DNA of 64,000 nucleotides from Rostratula benghalensis. Taxonomy: Eukaryota > Chordata > Aves > Charadriiformes > Rostratulidae. The DNA lies in contig VXAI01000140.1 in NCBI GenBank assembly GCA_013399305.1, positions 1,054,196 to 1,118,195 of the forward strand, in the 5' to 3' direction. The translations under genes and the position numbers were made by a program. Under the pieces are notes generated by a model. The model saw nothing but the letters and a program-made list of their open reading frames with translations, was not told the origin of the DNA and made no database searches. Every line of letters starts with the position of its first letter. Position 1 is the first letter of the stretch. Below, piece by piece: positions 48,084-59,888 of this stretch.

Positions 48084-50370
48084 AAGAGGAGGAGGAGGAG
48101 GAGGAAGTTCTTTTTTTCAGTCTGTGAAACCCACATGTGAAAGGGGTTGGCTGCAGCATGGTCTGAACCGAGGCAGTTGGATGTGCAGGGGAGAAGGATG
48201 AGTGATTCCAGCCTTCTGAGCTGCATTTTCATGTCTTGGAGGCAAGTTCTCAATTTGGGAATTGCTGCTGAAATTCTACACCGAGGGCAGCACTTTGGGG
48301 CTCCGGTTGTAGCCCCTTTTTAGGGAATTCTGCTAGGGTGCTGCTCAAACTCAGTGGCTTCTGAAAGTCCCCAATTGTACCAGCCGTGCTTTTTCAGTAT
48401 TTTTCCTGCAGTTGTTGCAGCTGCAGAGTTGCAAATCACATTTTGGGAAGGACTGATGCTCGACACCAAGCTGCAGTTTCTCTTTTGCGCTTAATTAAAC
48501 AGTCCCTTCACACTGTTCTGCATGCTTTTTCTTGGGGGGGAAAATAAAATACTTCTAAGTGGTTATAGCATAGAAAAGAGATTTTTTTTTTTTTTTAAAG
48601 TCTTCTATCCTAAATAAAAGTTGCTGGATGCTTCAGACAACAGGAAAGGGAAATTTGTGCTCCAAAGAACATGTCCTGTAAGTGCAACCCAGAAGAGAAG
48701 TGAGGAGAGCGTGCCCTGTCCCGGGTGTTACCCATTGCACGTGGCCAGAAAGATTAAGGAGGTGGAAGGGCTGACAGAAGGGGGGGGAAATCACACAAAT
48801 TGCAAAAACAACCCTAAAGGGTAGTGATTGATGGTGTTGGAGCTGTATTTCCTCTCTGCAGGCAGCGATGCAAGCACGGGGACCATCCCTTACTCTCCTT
48901 CTCTGCTTTCTTCCAGATGTTGTTTTTAAGAATTAATGCAAGCTATAAACTTCACCTGAAGAGGCAGCTGGCCCACCTCAACGTGGTCAATGATGGAGGA
49001 CCTCTCAATGGGTACATTGGGGCACTTTAGGGTTGGGTTTGGGGTTTTTTTTACTGCTGAATTTTAAGGAAGCACAAGTCAGGATTGTGGAACGCAGCCA
49101 ATGCTGTGGTTGGGAATGTCCTGTTTGAAGCTTTCTTACAGGAAAGGCTGTGACTTGCACCTTTCCGTTCGAAGTAGGAGTGCCATCAGCCTGCTAGTCT
49201 CAGAGTTGGAAGGGGCCTCTAGAGATCACCCAGTCCAACTCCCCTGCCAAAGCAGGGTTCCCTAGAGCCCATCACTCAGGGCTGCATCCAGGCAGGGCTT
49301 GAAGGTCTCCAGGGAAGAGGACTCCACAACCTCCCTGGGCAGCCTCTTCCAGGGCTCTGTCACCCTCTCTTGGCTTTCCTTGGTTCCTGGATGGCTGCTT
49401 TTCCTGTTGTGTGACAGCAGCAGCCACAGTTTCGCTTGCAAAGATGAGTGGTTTGTGAAGTGGTTTGGAACCATGGATGATGACTTGTGCTAGCAAAGGA
49501 AAAACAGGAAAAAAGCAGCATTTTGTGGGGTGCAATGGGCAGTTTCTATATGGAAATCAGTTTGATTTGAAAGGGAGGTGATGCTGACAGAGCTTTTCCC
49601 CTTTCCTGCCTCAGCCCAACCTTCCATCACCAAGCCAGGTTGATGGTACCACGCTTGAGTGTCCCACACCTCAGCTGGAGGCTGAATCCTGGTTTAAGTT
49701 GGGTTTTCCCCTGCAAAGAATTCTTCCTGAGAAGAATTGTCACGGGGTCGAACAAGGAAGTTTCATAAAAATGATGGAATAGAAAGTTTTCTTCCTGTCC
49801 AACTGATTCTTACTTCTCCTGTTTCACCTCCTTTTGAGAGTGCAAGGATGAATTAAGTTGATGTAGGATGGTTTTCTGTACTTGTCCCCTTGCCTTTGGT
49901 GCGTGGGAAGGTATTTGTGAGCACAGGAATTCACTGACCAGGAGCCCTGGCTGGAAGGAGTTCACACAGAGCACAGCGGGGCGAGTTTCACAATGTCTGC
50001 CCTGCCCTTAGTACAGAAAAAAATAATAGCAGAAAACCAGGTCTGTGATTATTTTTTTTACTATGAAAATACAACTTCTCTACCTATGTCTTGCTCCTTC
50101 CTAACTGGAATGCACCGGTTCCATTTCAGGCTTCTAACACAGGCAGTGTCTGACTGTGCGTTCTTGGAACCGTGTGCCCGGAACCTGGTGTTTTCCTGTC
50201 CCCCAGGCACAGGCGCTGCCCTGGGGCGCTCACCCTCTCCTGTGTTTTCTCTCCCCCTCTACAGGCTGGTGACTTCAGATGTAGCTTTTTACACTGGAAA
50301 CCTTCAAGTTCTGAAAGGCCTTAGCAACTTGGACCTAAACATGGCTGAGATTTGGGAGCAGAAGAGGTGA
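11181..50370 (+). CDS. VPS54: VPS54, GARP complex subunit (complete coding region, 22 coding exons)
   Basis: VPS54 is the subunit that distinguishes the GARP complex (VPS51-VPS52-VPS53-VPS54), a CATCHR-family tether that captures endosome-derived vesicles at the trans-Golgi network. The coding exons are 11181-11316, 12083-12324, 13764-13842, 18002-18036, 19388-19519, 20527-20912, 24582-24708, 25676-25783, 28989-29044, 31589-31685, 32194-32531, 34311-34440, 34882-35063, 35874-35986, 37044-37107, 38859-38964, 42426-42513, 43655-43776, 43903-43983, 47848-47955, 48917-49011 and 50265-50370. They total 2931 nt, that is 976 residues plus TGA (human protein 977), with all phases matching and GT-AG at every junction. 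In order, the protein has a Ser-rich N-terminus, the Vps54 N-terminal helical region (about 165-470), a Ser/acidic linker (about 520-578), and the C-terminal Vps54 helical-bundle domain (about 720-976) that contacts endosomes. The leucine mutated in the wobbler mouse is present. The sequence shows no breaks. Identification is by recognition of the protein sequence. Confidence 0.98.
12083..12324 (+). CDS. VPS54: VPS54 exon 3 (residues 46-126)
   Basis: The acceptor is TGCTGCAG and the donor GTAAGA. It encodes the conserved [20 protein letters not shown] and [20 protein letters not shown] segments ahead of the N-terminal helical region. Confidence 0.96.
12325..13763 (+). other. VPS54: VPS54 intron 3, no recognisable element
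   Basis: This is AT-rich single-copy sequence with short T-rich runs (12530-12546, 12890-12927). No gene, CR1 or RNA was seen. Confidence 0.8.
13764..13842 (+). CDS. VPS54: VPS54 exon 4 (residues 127-152)
   Basis: The acceptor is TTCTACAG and the donor GTACAG. It encodes [20 protein letters not shown] and then TLLHTH, ending with the first base of Asp153. Confidence 0.95.
14270..15546 (-). mobile_element. Old CR1 LINE, split by a younger CR1
   Basis: The antisense CR1 3' region at about 14270-14388 (ending ..TTATCCATGAATGGAGATGA) resumes at about 14996-15546 with CCACCTCCCTGGACACTATG and CACCCTCACAGTAAAAGTAT, exactly the next part of the element. The intervening 14389-14995 is another CR1. 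Many substitutions mark this copy as old. Both fragments lie in VPS54 intron 4. Boundaries are approximate. Confidence 0.75.
14389..14995 (-). mobile_element. CR1 LINE inserted into an older CR1
   Basis: This starts with a degenerate antisense CR1 3' end (AAATCATGGAAGGGTTTGGG) and runs through CTGCCCTGGGCAGGGA-type and GTCTCCCTGGAGCCTTCTCT-type antisense segments to the ORF2 region near 14990. It is better preserved than the flanking older copy of the same orientation. Confidence 0.85.
15547..16185 (+). mobile_element. CR1 LINE, near-identical in its 3' part to the 6545-7747 copy
   Basis: This is a 5'-truncated sense copy beginning in the codons for [20 protein letters not shown] and ending with CCAACCTGTATCATTCTGTA. 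From about 15811 to 16182 it differs from 7374-7745 at only a handful of positions. It joins the older minus-orientation CR1 head-to-head at a short CAGGACAACAGGAC overlap. Confidence 0.93.
17605..17935 (-). mobile_element. CR1 LINE 3' fragment
   Basis: The antisense 3' end CACAGAATCAGAATATTTCG is followed by GGTTGGAAGAAACTTAAGAA and CR1 3'UTR sequence with degenerate CTGGTCCCCCTACCCTGTC. It lies in VPS54 intron 4, ~70 nt before the exon 5 acceptor. Confidence 0.8.
18002..18036 (+). CDS. VPS54: VPS54 exon 5, 35-nt microexon (residues 153-164)
   Basis: The exon encodes [12 protein letters not shown]. The acceptor is TTTTTAG and the donor GTATGG. At 35 nt it is the shortest exon, and because it is not a multiple of three, skipping it would shift the frame. 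The phase requires the G from exon 4. Confidence 0.94.
19388..19519 (+). CDS. VPS54: VPS54 exon 6 (residues 165-208)
   Basis: The exon is 132 nt in phase 0/0 and encodes [20 protein letters not shown] and on to RLLQEK. The acceptor is GTTTCAG and the donor GTAAAA. It begins the region matching the Vps54 N-terminal domain. Confidence 0.96.
20527..20912 (+). CDS. VPS54: VPS54 exon 7, largest exon (residues 209-336)
   Basis: The exon is 386 nt. It encodes [20 protein letters not shown] onward to [10 protein letters not shown] and is the strongly conserved core of the N-terminal helical/coiled-coil region by which GARP subunits assemble. The acceptor is TTTCTAG and the donor GTAGGT. Confidence 0.97.
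20913..24581 (+). other. VPS54: VPS54 intron 7, contains an assembly gap
   Basis: This 3.7-kb intron holds the N gap (22003-22087), the A/C-rich block at about 22818-22852 and a T8A16 run at 23786-23809. No CR1 or coding exon was recognised in the rest. Confidence 0.8.
22003..22087. other. Assembly gap (85 N) beside a G tract
   Basis: The unknown bases are followed immediately by ten G (22088-22097), two A and five G, suggesting that the missing sequence is a G-rich simple repeat. It is inside VPS54 intron 7. Confidence 0.97.
24582..24708 (+). CDS. VPS54: VPS54 exon 8 (residues 337-379)
   Basis: The exon encodes [20 protein letters not shown] through LEE. The acceptor is TCTCTTAG and the donor GTATGT. 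The first base completes the Arg codon begun in exon 7. Confidence 0.96.
25676..25783 (+). CDS. VPS54: VPS54 exon 9 (residues 380-415)
   Basis: The exon is 108 nt in phase 0/0 and encodes [20 protein letters not shown] through IIKQ. The acceptor is TTGATAG and the donor GTAAGC. Confidence 0.96.
26831..27400 (+). mobile_element. CR1 LINE, internally deleted
   Basis: The copy begins with an RT-region segment (CTGCCTGACCAACCTAGTGG) and carries CTGTACTGGGACCAATACCG and GGGACCTGGACAGGCTGAAG. It then jumps at about 27305 to the 3' end GGTTGGACTAGATAATCTTT and CCCTTCCAACCCAAACTATT. The middle and 3'UTR are deleted. Confidence 0.85.
27835..28333 (+). mobile_element. CR1 LINE, 5'-truncated
   Basis: Sense-strand CR1 from the CTGGAGTGCTGTGACCAGCT region through GTCTGGAGAAGAGAAGGCTC, GAAATTCTTTGCTGTGAGGG and GGAGGTGTCCCTGCCCAGGG to a degraded terminal TTTATGATTCTAT. 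Confidence 0.9.
28989..29044 (+). CDS. VPS54: VPS54 exon 10 (residues 416-433)
   Basis: The exon is 56 nt and encodes [18 protein letters not shown] plus two bases of Lys. The acceptor is TTTGACAG and the donor GTAAGT. Confidence 0.94.
29470..30890 (+). mobile_element. Old CR1 LINE interrupted by an LTR
   Basis: The left part (about 29470-29852) matches the CR1 ORF2 end (CATGTCCTGTGTCTTGGAAA, GTCTTGGGGGTCCTGATGGA). The right part (about 30586-30890) continues with CCAGGCTCCTCTCAGAGGTG and GGACAAGGGACAATGGGCAC. The 733-bp LTR at 29853-30585 sits between. The divergence indicates an old copy. Confidence 0.75.
29853..30585 (-). mobile_element. Probable solo LTR of an endogenous retrovirus
   Basis: On the minus strand the element starts TGTCCTGGTTT (30585 down to 30575) and ends AAACCACGACA (29863 to 29853), an imperfect inverted repeat with TG...CA termini. 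The flanking pentamers CACAG (29848-29852) and CAAAG (30586-30590) look like a target-site duplication with one change. A TATAAAAGC-type box lies on the minus strand at about 30248-30257, in the position expected of an LTR promoter. No gag, pol or env sequence was seen, so this is a recombined solo LTR. The family is not assigned. Confidence 0.65.
31589..31685 (+). CDS. VPS54: VPS54 exon 11 (residues 434-466)
   Basis: The exon encodes [20 protein letters not shown] through KRIK. The acceptor is TTTTTTAG and the donor GTAAGA. Confidence 0.96.
32194..32531 (+). CDS. VPS54: VPS54 exon 12, includes Ser/acidic linker (residues 467-578)
   Basis: The exon is 338 nt. The first half encodes [20 protein letters not shown] and the conserved [18 protein letters not shown]. 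The second half is a low-complexity run of Ser, Thr, Glu and Pro ([20 protein letters not shown]...), probably a disordered, phosphorylatable linker between the N- and C-terminal halves. The linker base composition is visibly more GC-rich than the surrounding introns. The acceptor is GATTCTAG and the donor GTGAGT. Confidence 0.96.
32532..34310 (+). other. VPS54: VPS54 intron 12, no recognisable element
   Basis: This is 1.8 kb of single-copy sequence with a T-rich run at 32876-32919. No CR1 or gene was seen. Confidence 0.8.
34311..34440 (+). CDS. VPS54: VPS54 exon 13 (residues 579-622)
   Basis: The exon encodes [20 protein letters not shown] through MARAK. The acceptor is ATTTATAG and the donor GTAAGG. 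The preceding intron stays open in frame for about 70 bases, but that part shows no similarity to VPS54. Confidence 0.96.
34882..35063 (+). CDS. VPS54: VPS54 exon 14 (residues 623-682)
   Basis: The exon encodes [20 protein letters not shown] through the conserved [16 protein letters not shown]. The acceptor is TGTATAG and the donor GTATAT. Confidence 0.95.
35064..35873 (+). other. VPS54: VPS54 intron 14 with an A/C-rich block
   Basis: The bases 35393-35500 are made almost only of A and C (CCAACCCAACCCAAAAAAAC and similar). The rest is unremarkable. Confidence 0.8.
35874..35986 (+). CDS. VPS54: VPS54 exon 15 (residues 683-720)
   Basis: The exon encodes [20 protein letters not shown] through EKKSA. 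The acceptor is ATAACAAG and the donor GTGCGT. Confidence 0.95.
35987..37043 (+). other. VPS54: VPS54 intron 15 with a T/G-rich block
   Basis: A T/G-only stretch at about 36121-36186 (GGTTGGTTGGTTTTTGGTTT and more) is the only recognisable structure. Confidence 0.8.
37044..37107 (+). CDS. VPS54: VPS54 exon 16 (residues 721-741)
   Basis: The exon is 64 nt and encodes [20 protein letters not shown] plus Val, with a split Gly at the end. The acceptor is ATATCTAG and the donor GTAAGT. It opens the C-terminal Vps54 domain. Confidence 0.95.
37108..38858 (+). other. VPS54: VPS54 intron 16, no recognisable element
   Basis: This is about 1.75 kb of AT-rich single-copy sequence. Open frames up to 117 codons (38327-38680) have no family similarity that I recognise. 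Confidence 0.75.
38859..38964 (+). CDS. VPS54: VPS54 exon 17 (residues 742-777)
   Basis: The exon encodes [20 protein letters not shown] through TRLSDLLK. The acceptor is TCTTGTAG and the donor GTATGA. Confidence 0.96.
38965..42425 (+). other. VPS54: VPS54 intron 17 with one long CR1
   Basis: CR1 is at about 40855-41780. The block 41830-42320 is not CR1 and carries a 159-codon minus-strand open frame of unknown meaning. The remainder is unremarkable. Confidence 0.75.
40855..41780 (+). mobile_element. CR1 LINE, ~0.9 kb
   Basis: The order is the RT region (GACCAGTGCTGTTTAATGTC, ACCCTCAGCAAGTTTGCTGG with a damaged ADD motif), CATGAACCTGATGAAGTTCA, the ORF2 C-terminus and 3'UTR, ending GGTTCCTTTTGTCCCAAAGA then TTCTGTGATTC. 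Multiple frameshifts make it inactive. Confidence 0.92.
42426..42513 (+). CDS. VPS54: VPS54 exon 18 (residues 778-806)
   Basis: The exon encodes [20 protein letters not shown] through TTKNL. The acceptor is TCTCACAG and the donor GTATGG. This stretch is nearly identical across vertebrates. Confidence 0.96.
42514..43654 (+). other. VPS54: VPS54 intron 18, no recognisable element
   Basis: This is 1.1 kb with a locally GC-rich middle (42870-43320) and A-rich runs at 43491-43540. No repeat family was recognised. Confidence 0.75.
43655..43776 (+). CDS. VPS54: VPS54 exon 19 (residues 807-847)
   Basis: The exon encodes [20 protein letters not shown] through FDHITK. The acceptor is ATTTACAG and the donor GTAATT. 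Confidence 0.96.
43873..43892 (+). repeat. T20 homopolymer in the exon 20 polypyrimidine tract
   Basis: Twenty consecutive T precede CCCATTACAG at the acceptor of VPS54 exon 20. It is both a splice signal and a slippage-prone homopolymer. Confidence 0.95.
43903..43983 (+). CDS. VPS54: VPS54 exon 20, 81 nt in phase 0/0 (residues 848-874)
   Basis: The exon encodes [20 protein letters not shown] through LLSK. The acceptor CCCATTACAG is preceded by an uninterrupted run of 20 T (43873-43892). The exon length is a multiple of three, so skipping it would remove 27 residues without a frameshift. The intron before it is only 126 nt. Confidence 0.96.
44886..44965 (-). mobile_element. CR1 3'-end fragment (~80 bp)
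   Basis: GGAATCATAGAATGGATTGG, AAGGGACCTTAAAGACCATC and CCCCTGCCCTGGGCAGGGAC form the antisense CR1 3' terminus. It is a very short 5'-truncated insertion. Confidence 0.88.
46880..47062 (+). repeat. T/G-rich low-complexity block
   Basis: This is dominated by GTTTGTTTGGGTTTTTTT, GGTTTTGTTGTG and GGTTGGTTGGTTGGTTGG-type runs, interrupted by a more ordinary segment at 46935-46995. Confidence 0.85.
47240..47650 (+). mobile_element. CR1 LINE internal segment (no 3' end)
   Basis: This covers TTTGTTCCTCAGGGGTCAGT, AAGTTTGCTGATGACACAAA (the FADDTK catalytic motif of reverse transcriptase is intact in this codon run) and CTGGGGTGCATTAAAAAGAG. The 3'UTR is missing, which is atypical for a LINE copy and implies later deletion. 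Confidence 0.88.
47848..47955 (+). CDS. VPS54: VPS54 exon 21 (residues 875-910)
   Basis: The exon is 108 nt in phase 0/0 and encodes [20 protein letters not shown] through PEEQTQ. The acceptor is ATTTCCAG and the donor GTGAGT. It lies in the C-terminal helical bundle. The 54-nt G tract starts 74 nt after its donor. Confidence 0.96.
48029..48106 (+). repeat. 54-nt uninterrupted G tract followed by (GGA)n
   Basis: Positions 48029-48082 are all G, then AAA and a GGA repeat to about 48106. It sits 74 nt into VPS54 intron 21, on the transcribed sense strand, so the pre-mRNA would carry G54. It is strongly G-quadruplex-prone, and the true length is uncertain because such tracts sequence badly. Confidence 0.95.
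48917..49011 (+). CDS. VPS54: VPS54 exon 22 (residues 911-941)
   Basis: The exon encodes [20 protein letters not shown] through GGPLN and two bases of Gly. The acceptor is TCTTCCAG and the donor GTACAT. Confidence 0.96.
49190..49375 (-). mobile_element. CR1 LINE 3' fragment
   Basis: Antisense CR1 with GTTGGAAGGGGCCTCTAGAG, GGCAGGGCTTGAAGGTCTCC and CACAACCTCCCTGGGCAGCC. Both termini are lost. It lies in VPS54 intron 22. Confidence 0.85.
50265..50370 (+). CDS. VPS54: VPS54 exon 23, C-terminus and stop (residues 942-976)
   Basis: The exon encodes [20 protein letters not shown] through [10 protein letters not shown], then TGA at 50368-50370. Leu966 (CTA, 50335-50337) corresponds to the leucine (mouse L967) whose change to Gln destabilises VPS54 and causes the wobbler motor-neuron phenotype. 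It is intact here. Confidence 0.97.
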
Positions 50371-50583
50371 TGATGGCCCACAGGGAGCGGCCGCTTGGCT
50401 CTGACAACCCACTGCCCGTCCGCTTGGCAGCACCACCCCCGCCAGGTGAACATTTCAGCCCAGAGTTCAAGAAAGGGCAACTCTTGAGAGTTCAGGGGGA
50501 AAGGAGATGCAGAGGGAGCTGCAGGGAGCAATCTTTCCAGCGTCCTTCAACAAGAAAACAAGTGATCAACTGTCTGTGCAATG

Positions 50584-50668
50584 GGGTTGGTTTGTTGTTT
50601 GTTTTGTTTGTTTTTTGTTTTTTTTTTGTTGGGGTTGGTTTTGGGTTTTTTATTTTTATTTTTTTTTC
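50584..50668 (+). repeat. T/G-rich tract in the VPS54 3'UTR
   Basis: This is a run of almost only T and G (GGTTTGTTGTTTGTTTTGTT and more) ending in TTTATTTTTATTTTTTTTT. In RNA it would be a GU/AU-rich stretch. Confidence 0.85.
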
Positions 50669-50943
50669 ATTCTCTCTGGAAACAGACTCAGGTTTCTTTG
50701 GACCAAATCCAAAAGAACACATAGCTGTAACACAGCTGTAGTTGTCTAGAATGCTCTGTATATCTTTATATTAAAAAGATGCTTTGCATTTCTTCTAGTG
50801 CAATGAAATTCACACGGTGTCCCACCTTATTTAATGAGGGTACAATAGAAAAATCTTGCAGTTGGAACACTGTAGAAATGTGGGGTTTTTCTCTATGAAA
50901 CGGATGCTGTTCTAAAATTTATTTTTTTACAGAACTTTATATC

Positions 50944-50949
50944 AATAAA
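50944..50949 (+). promoter_or_regulatory. VPS54: VPS54 proximal poly(A) signal AATAAA
   Basis: This canonical hexamer lies 574 nt after the stop. A weaker ATTAAA at 50770-50775 precedes it. Confidence 0.75.
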
Positions 50950-51450
50950 TGTCTTTTGATTGCTTACATATAGGATTCAGCTTTGTTAGGGAGCAGTCCT
51001 GTTTTAGGGGATTTCTTGCAGCTGGGCTCTAAGCTGCCAGCTGAAATCACGGCTTTTCTAAGAACTTGTCAGTTGACTGAAGCAATGACTTGGGGGACAG
51101 CTGGGGAACCATCCCCAGTAGCAGTGACAAGGTGGCATCAGAGGGCAGGAGAAAGGCAGGTGTGGGGCTGGTTTCCTCCAGCAGGGTAAGGATTAGTGAG
51201 TGGATCAGGACAAAAACAGGAAACAGGGGTGGAAGAATTTTAAAGTTTTTAGGCTGCTTCTACAAGGTTGTGCCATTAAGGAAGGTGCAACTGAAATTAA
51301 TTTATCAAAGGCTTTTTTACTACCTTCTTACGGAGTACTGGCATCATCCAGTGTTAAAGTGCCTGTATCTTTCACCATCTCTTTTGTATGGGGTGGGCCC
51401 TGGGTTTCCTTCAGCCTGGCACGCTGAGCAGGTAGCATAACACGTATCCA

Positions 51451-51456
51451 AATAAA
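51451..51456 (+). promoter_or_regulatory. VPS54: Candidate distal poly(A) signal AATAAA (+ strand)
   Basis: AATAAA is followed ~17 nt later by the T/G-rich TTGTTTTTAAAG. It could terminate a longer VPS54 transcript. Use is inferred only. Confidence 0.5.
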
Positions 51457-51493
51457 GCTATAAAATCACAGTTGTTTTTAAAGACCAACTTTT

Positions 51494-51499
51494 TTTAAT
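51494..51499 (-). promoter_or_regulatory. UGP2: Candidate UGP2 poly(A) signal ATTAAA
   Basis: The plus-strand TTTAAT reads ATTAAA on the UGP2 strand, 942 nt beyond its stop codon. It would place the UGP2 end at about 51475, next to the distal VPS54 end. Confidence 0.4.
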
Positions 51500-51692
51500 G
51501 ATACATACCAGTGTTATACTAAGCTTATAAAATAAAGTCATCTGCATGTAAATACAAGTGAAACATTAAGAAATCAATAGTGATGGGGACAGGGGTTTCC
51601 ATTCCTGTGCAAATTTAGAAATGACTCGAGAGGAGATAAATTAACATACAGGGCTGTGACGATATGGACATAGGTGAAGTCAACATGATCCA

Positions 51693-51698
51693 TTTATT
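51693..51698 (-). promoter_or_regulatory. UGP2: Candidate UGP2 poly(A) signal AATAAA
   Basis: The plus-strand TTTATT reads AATAAA on the UGP2 strand, 743 nt past the stop. It is the nearest canonical signal that I noticed for the UGP2 transcript. Confidence 0.5.
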
Positions 51699-52440
51699 GA
51701 GAAAAAAAAAAAAAGAGGGCAGATCAAGGATTTAGATATTACTAGGTGATCCAGTCTTAAATGGGATGTGAAAAAGCAAACACCATGTGTGGGTACTGAG
51801 GCATTTTTCTCAAGTATTAAGATTCTTTGGGTGAGTTTGGAAGAGCAGCAGTTCCTGTTCTCACAAAACCGAGCTGGAAGGTACTAACAACCTCAGCGTA
51901 GGGGTAGGGTGGGATTGGACATTCCTGCTGCAGGTCATGAGGAGGGGCTGGAGCCTGGCAGAGTAGTGGGGGGTTTAACAGCCCAGTGGTGAAACTTCAG
52001 GTTTTCAACAGCACCCGCCCCTGATACTTCCTAAAGAGCCACCTGAGTAGCCAACGGTCATGTCCTGCCTCTTGCACTGCTTCACAGTTTGATTTCTGCA
52101 GTTACAAGCAATTCCAAACTACTCTATGCAAGAGCTGAGCTCTCCACATCTTATGAAAGGAGATCTGTCCATCTTACCTCAAGACAAACAGTATTGCACT
52201 TCAAGGTTATATTAACTGAGTTACAGAATAACAACTAACTGAAGCATTACTTACGCACATCCATTGCGGTCTTTGTGTCTGCTTAAAAAGGTAAGCAAGA
52301 GAAATTAATTTAAAATTAATACTGCAGGGTACTGTGGTGATGACAAAGCATAGGCCCTCTGTGTACTTAGAATTCTAATGCTTAAAAGGTTCCTCTTCCA
52401 GCCCAGGGCTGGTTGAGCGCAGCAATCTCCGGCGCCAACT

Positions 52441-58817
<6,377 letters not shown>

Positions 58818-59514
58818 CTATGAAAAAAAAACCAAATGAAACAAACAGTCATATATTTGGAAGGAAATGGCTTTCTTTGAAAAACCTTTACCACTCAAAA
58901 TTCAGGAATACCCACATTTATTTATATGATTTCTGACACTAAAGAATATTTGCAAAACGAATCAACGATAATCTGATTTCTTATGATACAAATAACCTGA
59001 TTTGTTGCTACTACCACCTCTTTTCTCAAGGTGTTCTATAGACTGGGTGACACCAGTCACAATCAGCTTCCTCCAGCAGAAGAGATGTCTCTGCCTGTTC
59101 CTCCAGGTAGGAGGAACTGACTGGAGGGTAAAGAGGGATGAGGAAGAAGCCAGGTCAGTTATGCCTCTTCCCACAGACCTTGTGTCCTGCAGAAGGAGGC
59201 TGGGTCACCTTGTGAGCCATCCAGCAGTTTTGGGTTGGGGTTTTTTTTGATGCTTTGCTCTAAGGTTGTCAGAGGCCCCATTCCTGGCAAAAAGGTTGGT
59301 TCTTTGACTCAGTCTAAAACATTTTTTATTTCGACTACTAGTCTGATAGAGTAATTCACCTCTCTCAATAGCAGGCCACAAAGTGGAAGAGAGATCCTAG
59401 TTCTTATACTGCTGTTTGCAGGATGGGTTCACCCAGCTCTCATTTCACCTTGCAGAAAGTCTTCTGCCTTGCTGGCAGCTGTATCCTGCGGGTTTAATAC
59501 AAGAGCATGGGCTA

Positions 59515-59888
59515 CATTCTCTGGAGAAAAGAAGGCTCTGGGGAGACCTCAGAGCCCCTCCCAGTCCCTAAAAGGGTGCCAGGAAAGGTGGAGAGGGACT
59601 CTTGATCAGGGAAGGGAGCTATAGGACAAGGGAAAACAGTTTTGAACTGAAAGAGAGAAGATTTAGATGAGATATTGGGAAGAAATTCTTTGCTGTGAAG
59701 GTGGTGAGACCCTGGCCCAGGTTGCCCAGAGAAGCTGAGGCTGCCCCATCCCTGGAGGTGTTGAAGGCCAGGTTGGACAGGCCTTTGAGCAACCTGGTCT
59801 GGTGGGAGGTGTCCCTCCCCCAGGGCAGGGGAGGTGGGGCTGGATGATCTTTAAGGTCCCTTCCAACCTGAGCCTTTTTATGATTTAC
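59515..59888 (+). mobile_element. CR1 LINE 3' part
   Basis: CTGGAGAAAAGAAGGCTCTG, GAAGAAATTCTTTGCTGTGA, TTGAGCAACCTGGTCTGGTG and CCCTTCCAACCTGAGCCTTT. A sense CR1 end with a degraded terminus. Confidence 0.9.

Larger units (their letters stand above)
50371..51475 (+). other. VPS54: VPS54 3'UTR and possible distal extension
   Basis: The 3'UTR runs from the stop to about 50965 if the proximal AATAAA is used, or to about 51475 with the distal one. It includes a T/G-rich tract at about 50584-50668 that would be GU-rich in the mRNA. No CR1 lies in it. Confidence 0.65.
51476..52440 (-). other. UGP2: UGP2 3'UTR (approximate)
   Basis: This is noncoding sequence after the UGP2 stop at 52441-52443, up to the candidate poly(A) sites. 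No repeats were recognised apart from a short A run at 51702-51714. Confidence 0.6.

Noticed and set aside
47830..48201. 123-codon frame with a poly-Gly run, and its poly-Pro shadows on the minus strand
   Set aside because: It is exon 21 read through into intron 21 across the G54 tract; the donor GTGAGT at 47956 ends the exon.
49993..50264. N-terminal extension of the last VPS54 exon
   Set aside because: The open frame before the acceptor CTCTACAG is intronic and unrelated in sequence. Exon 22 to 23 splicing gives the correct protein.
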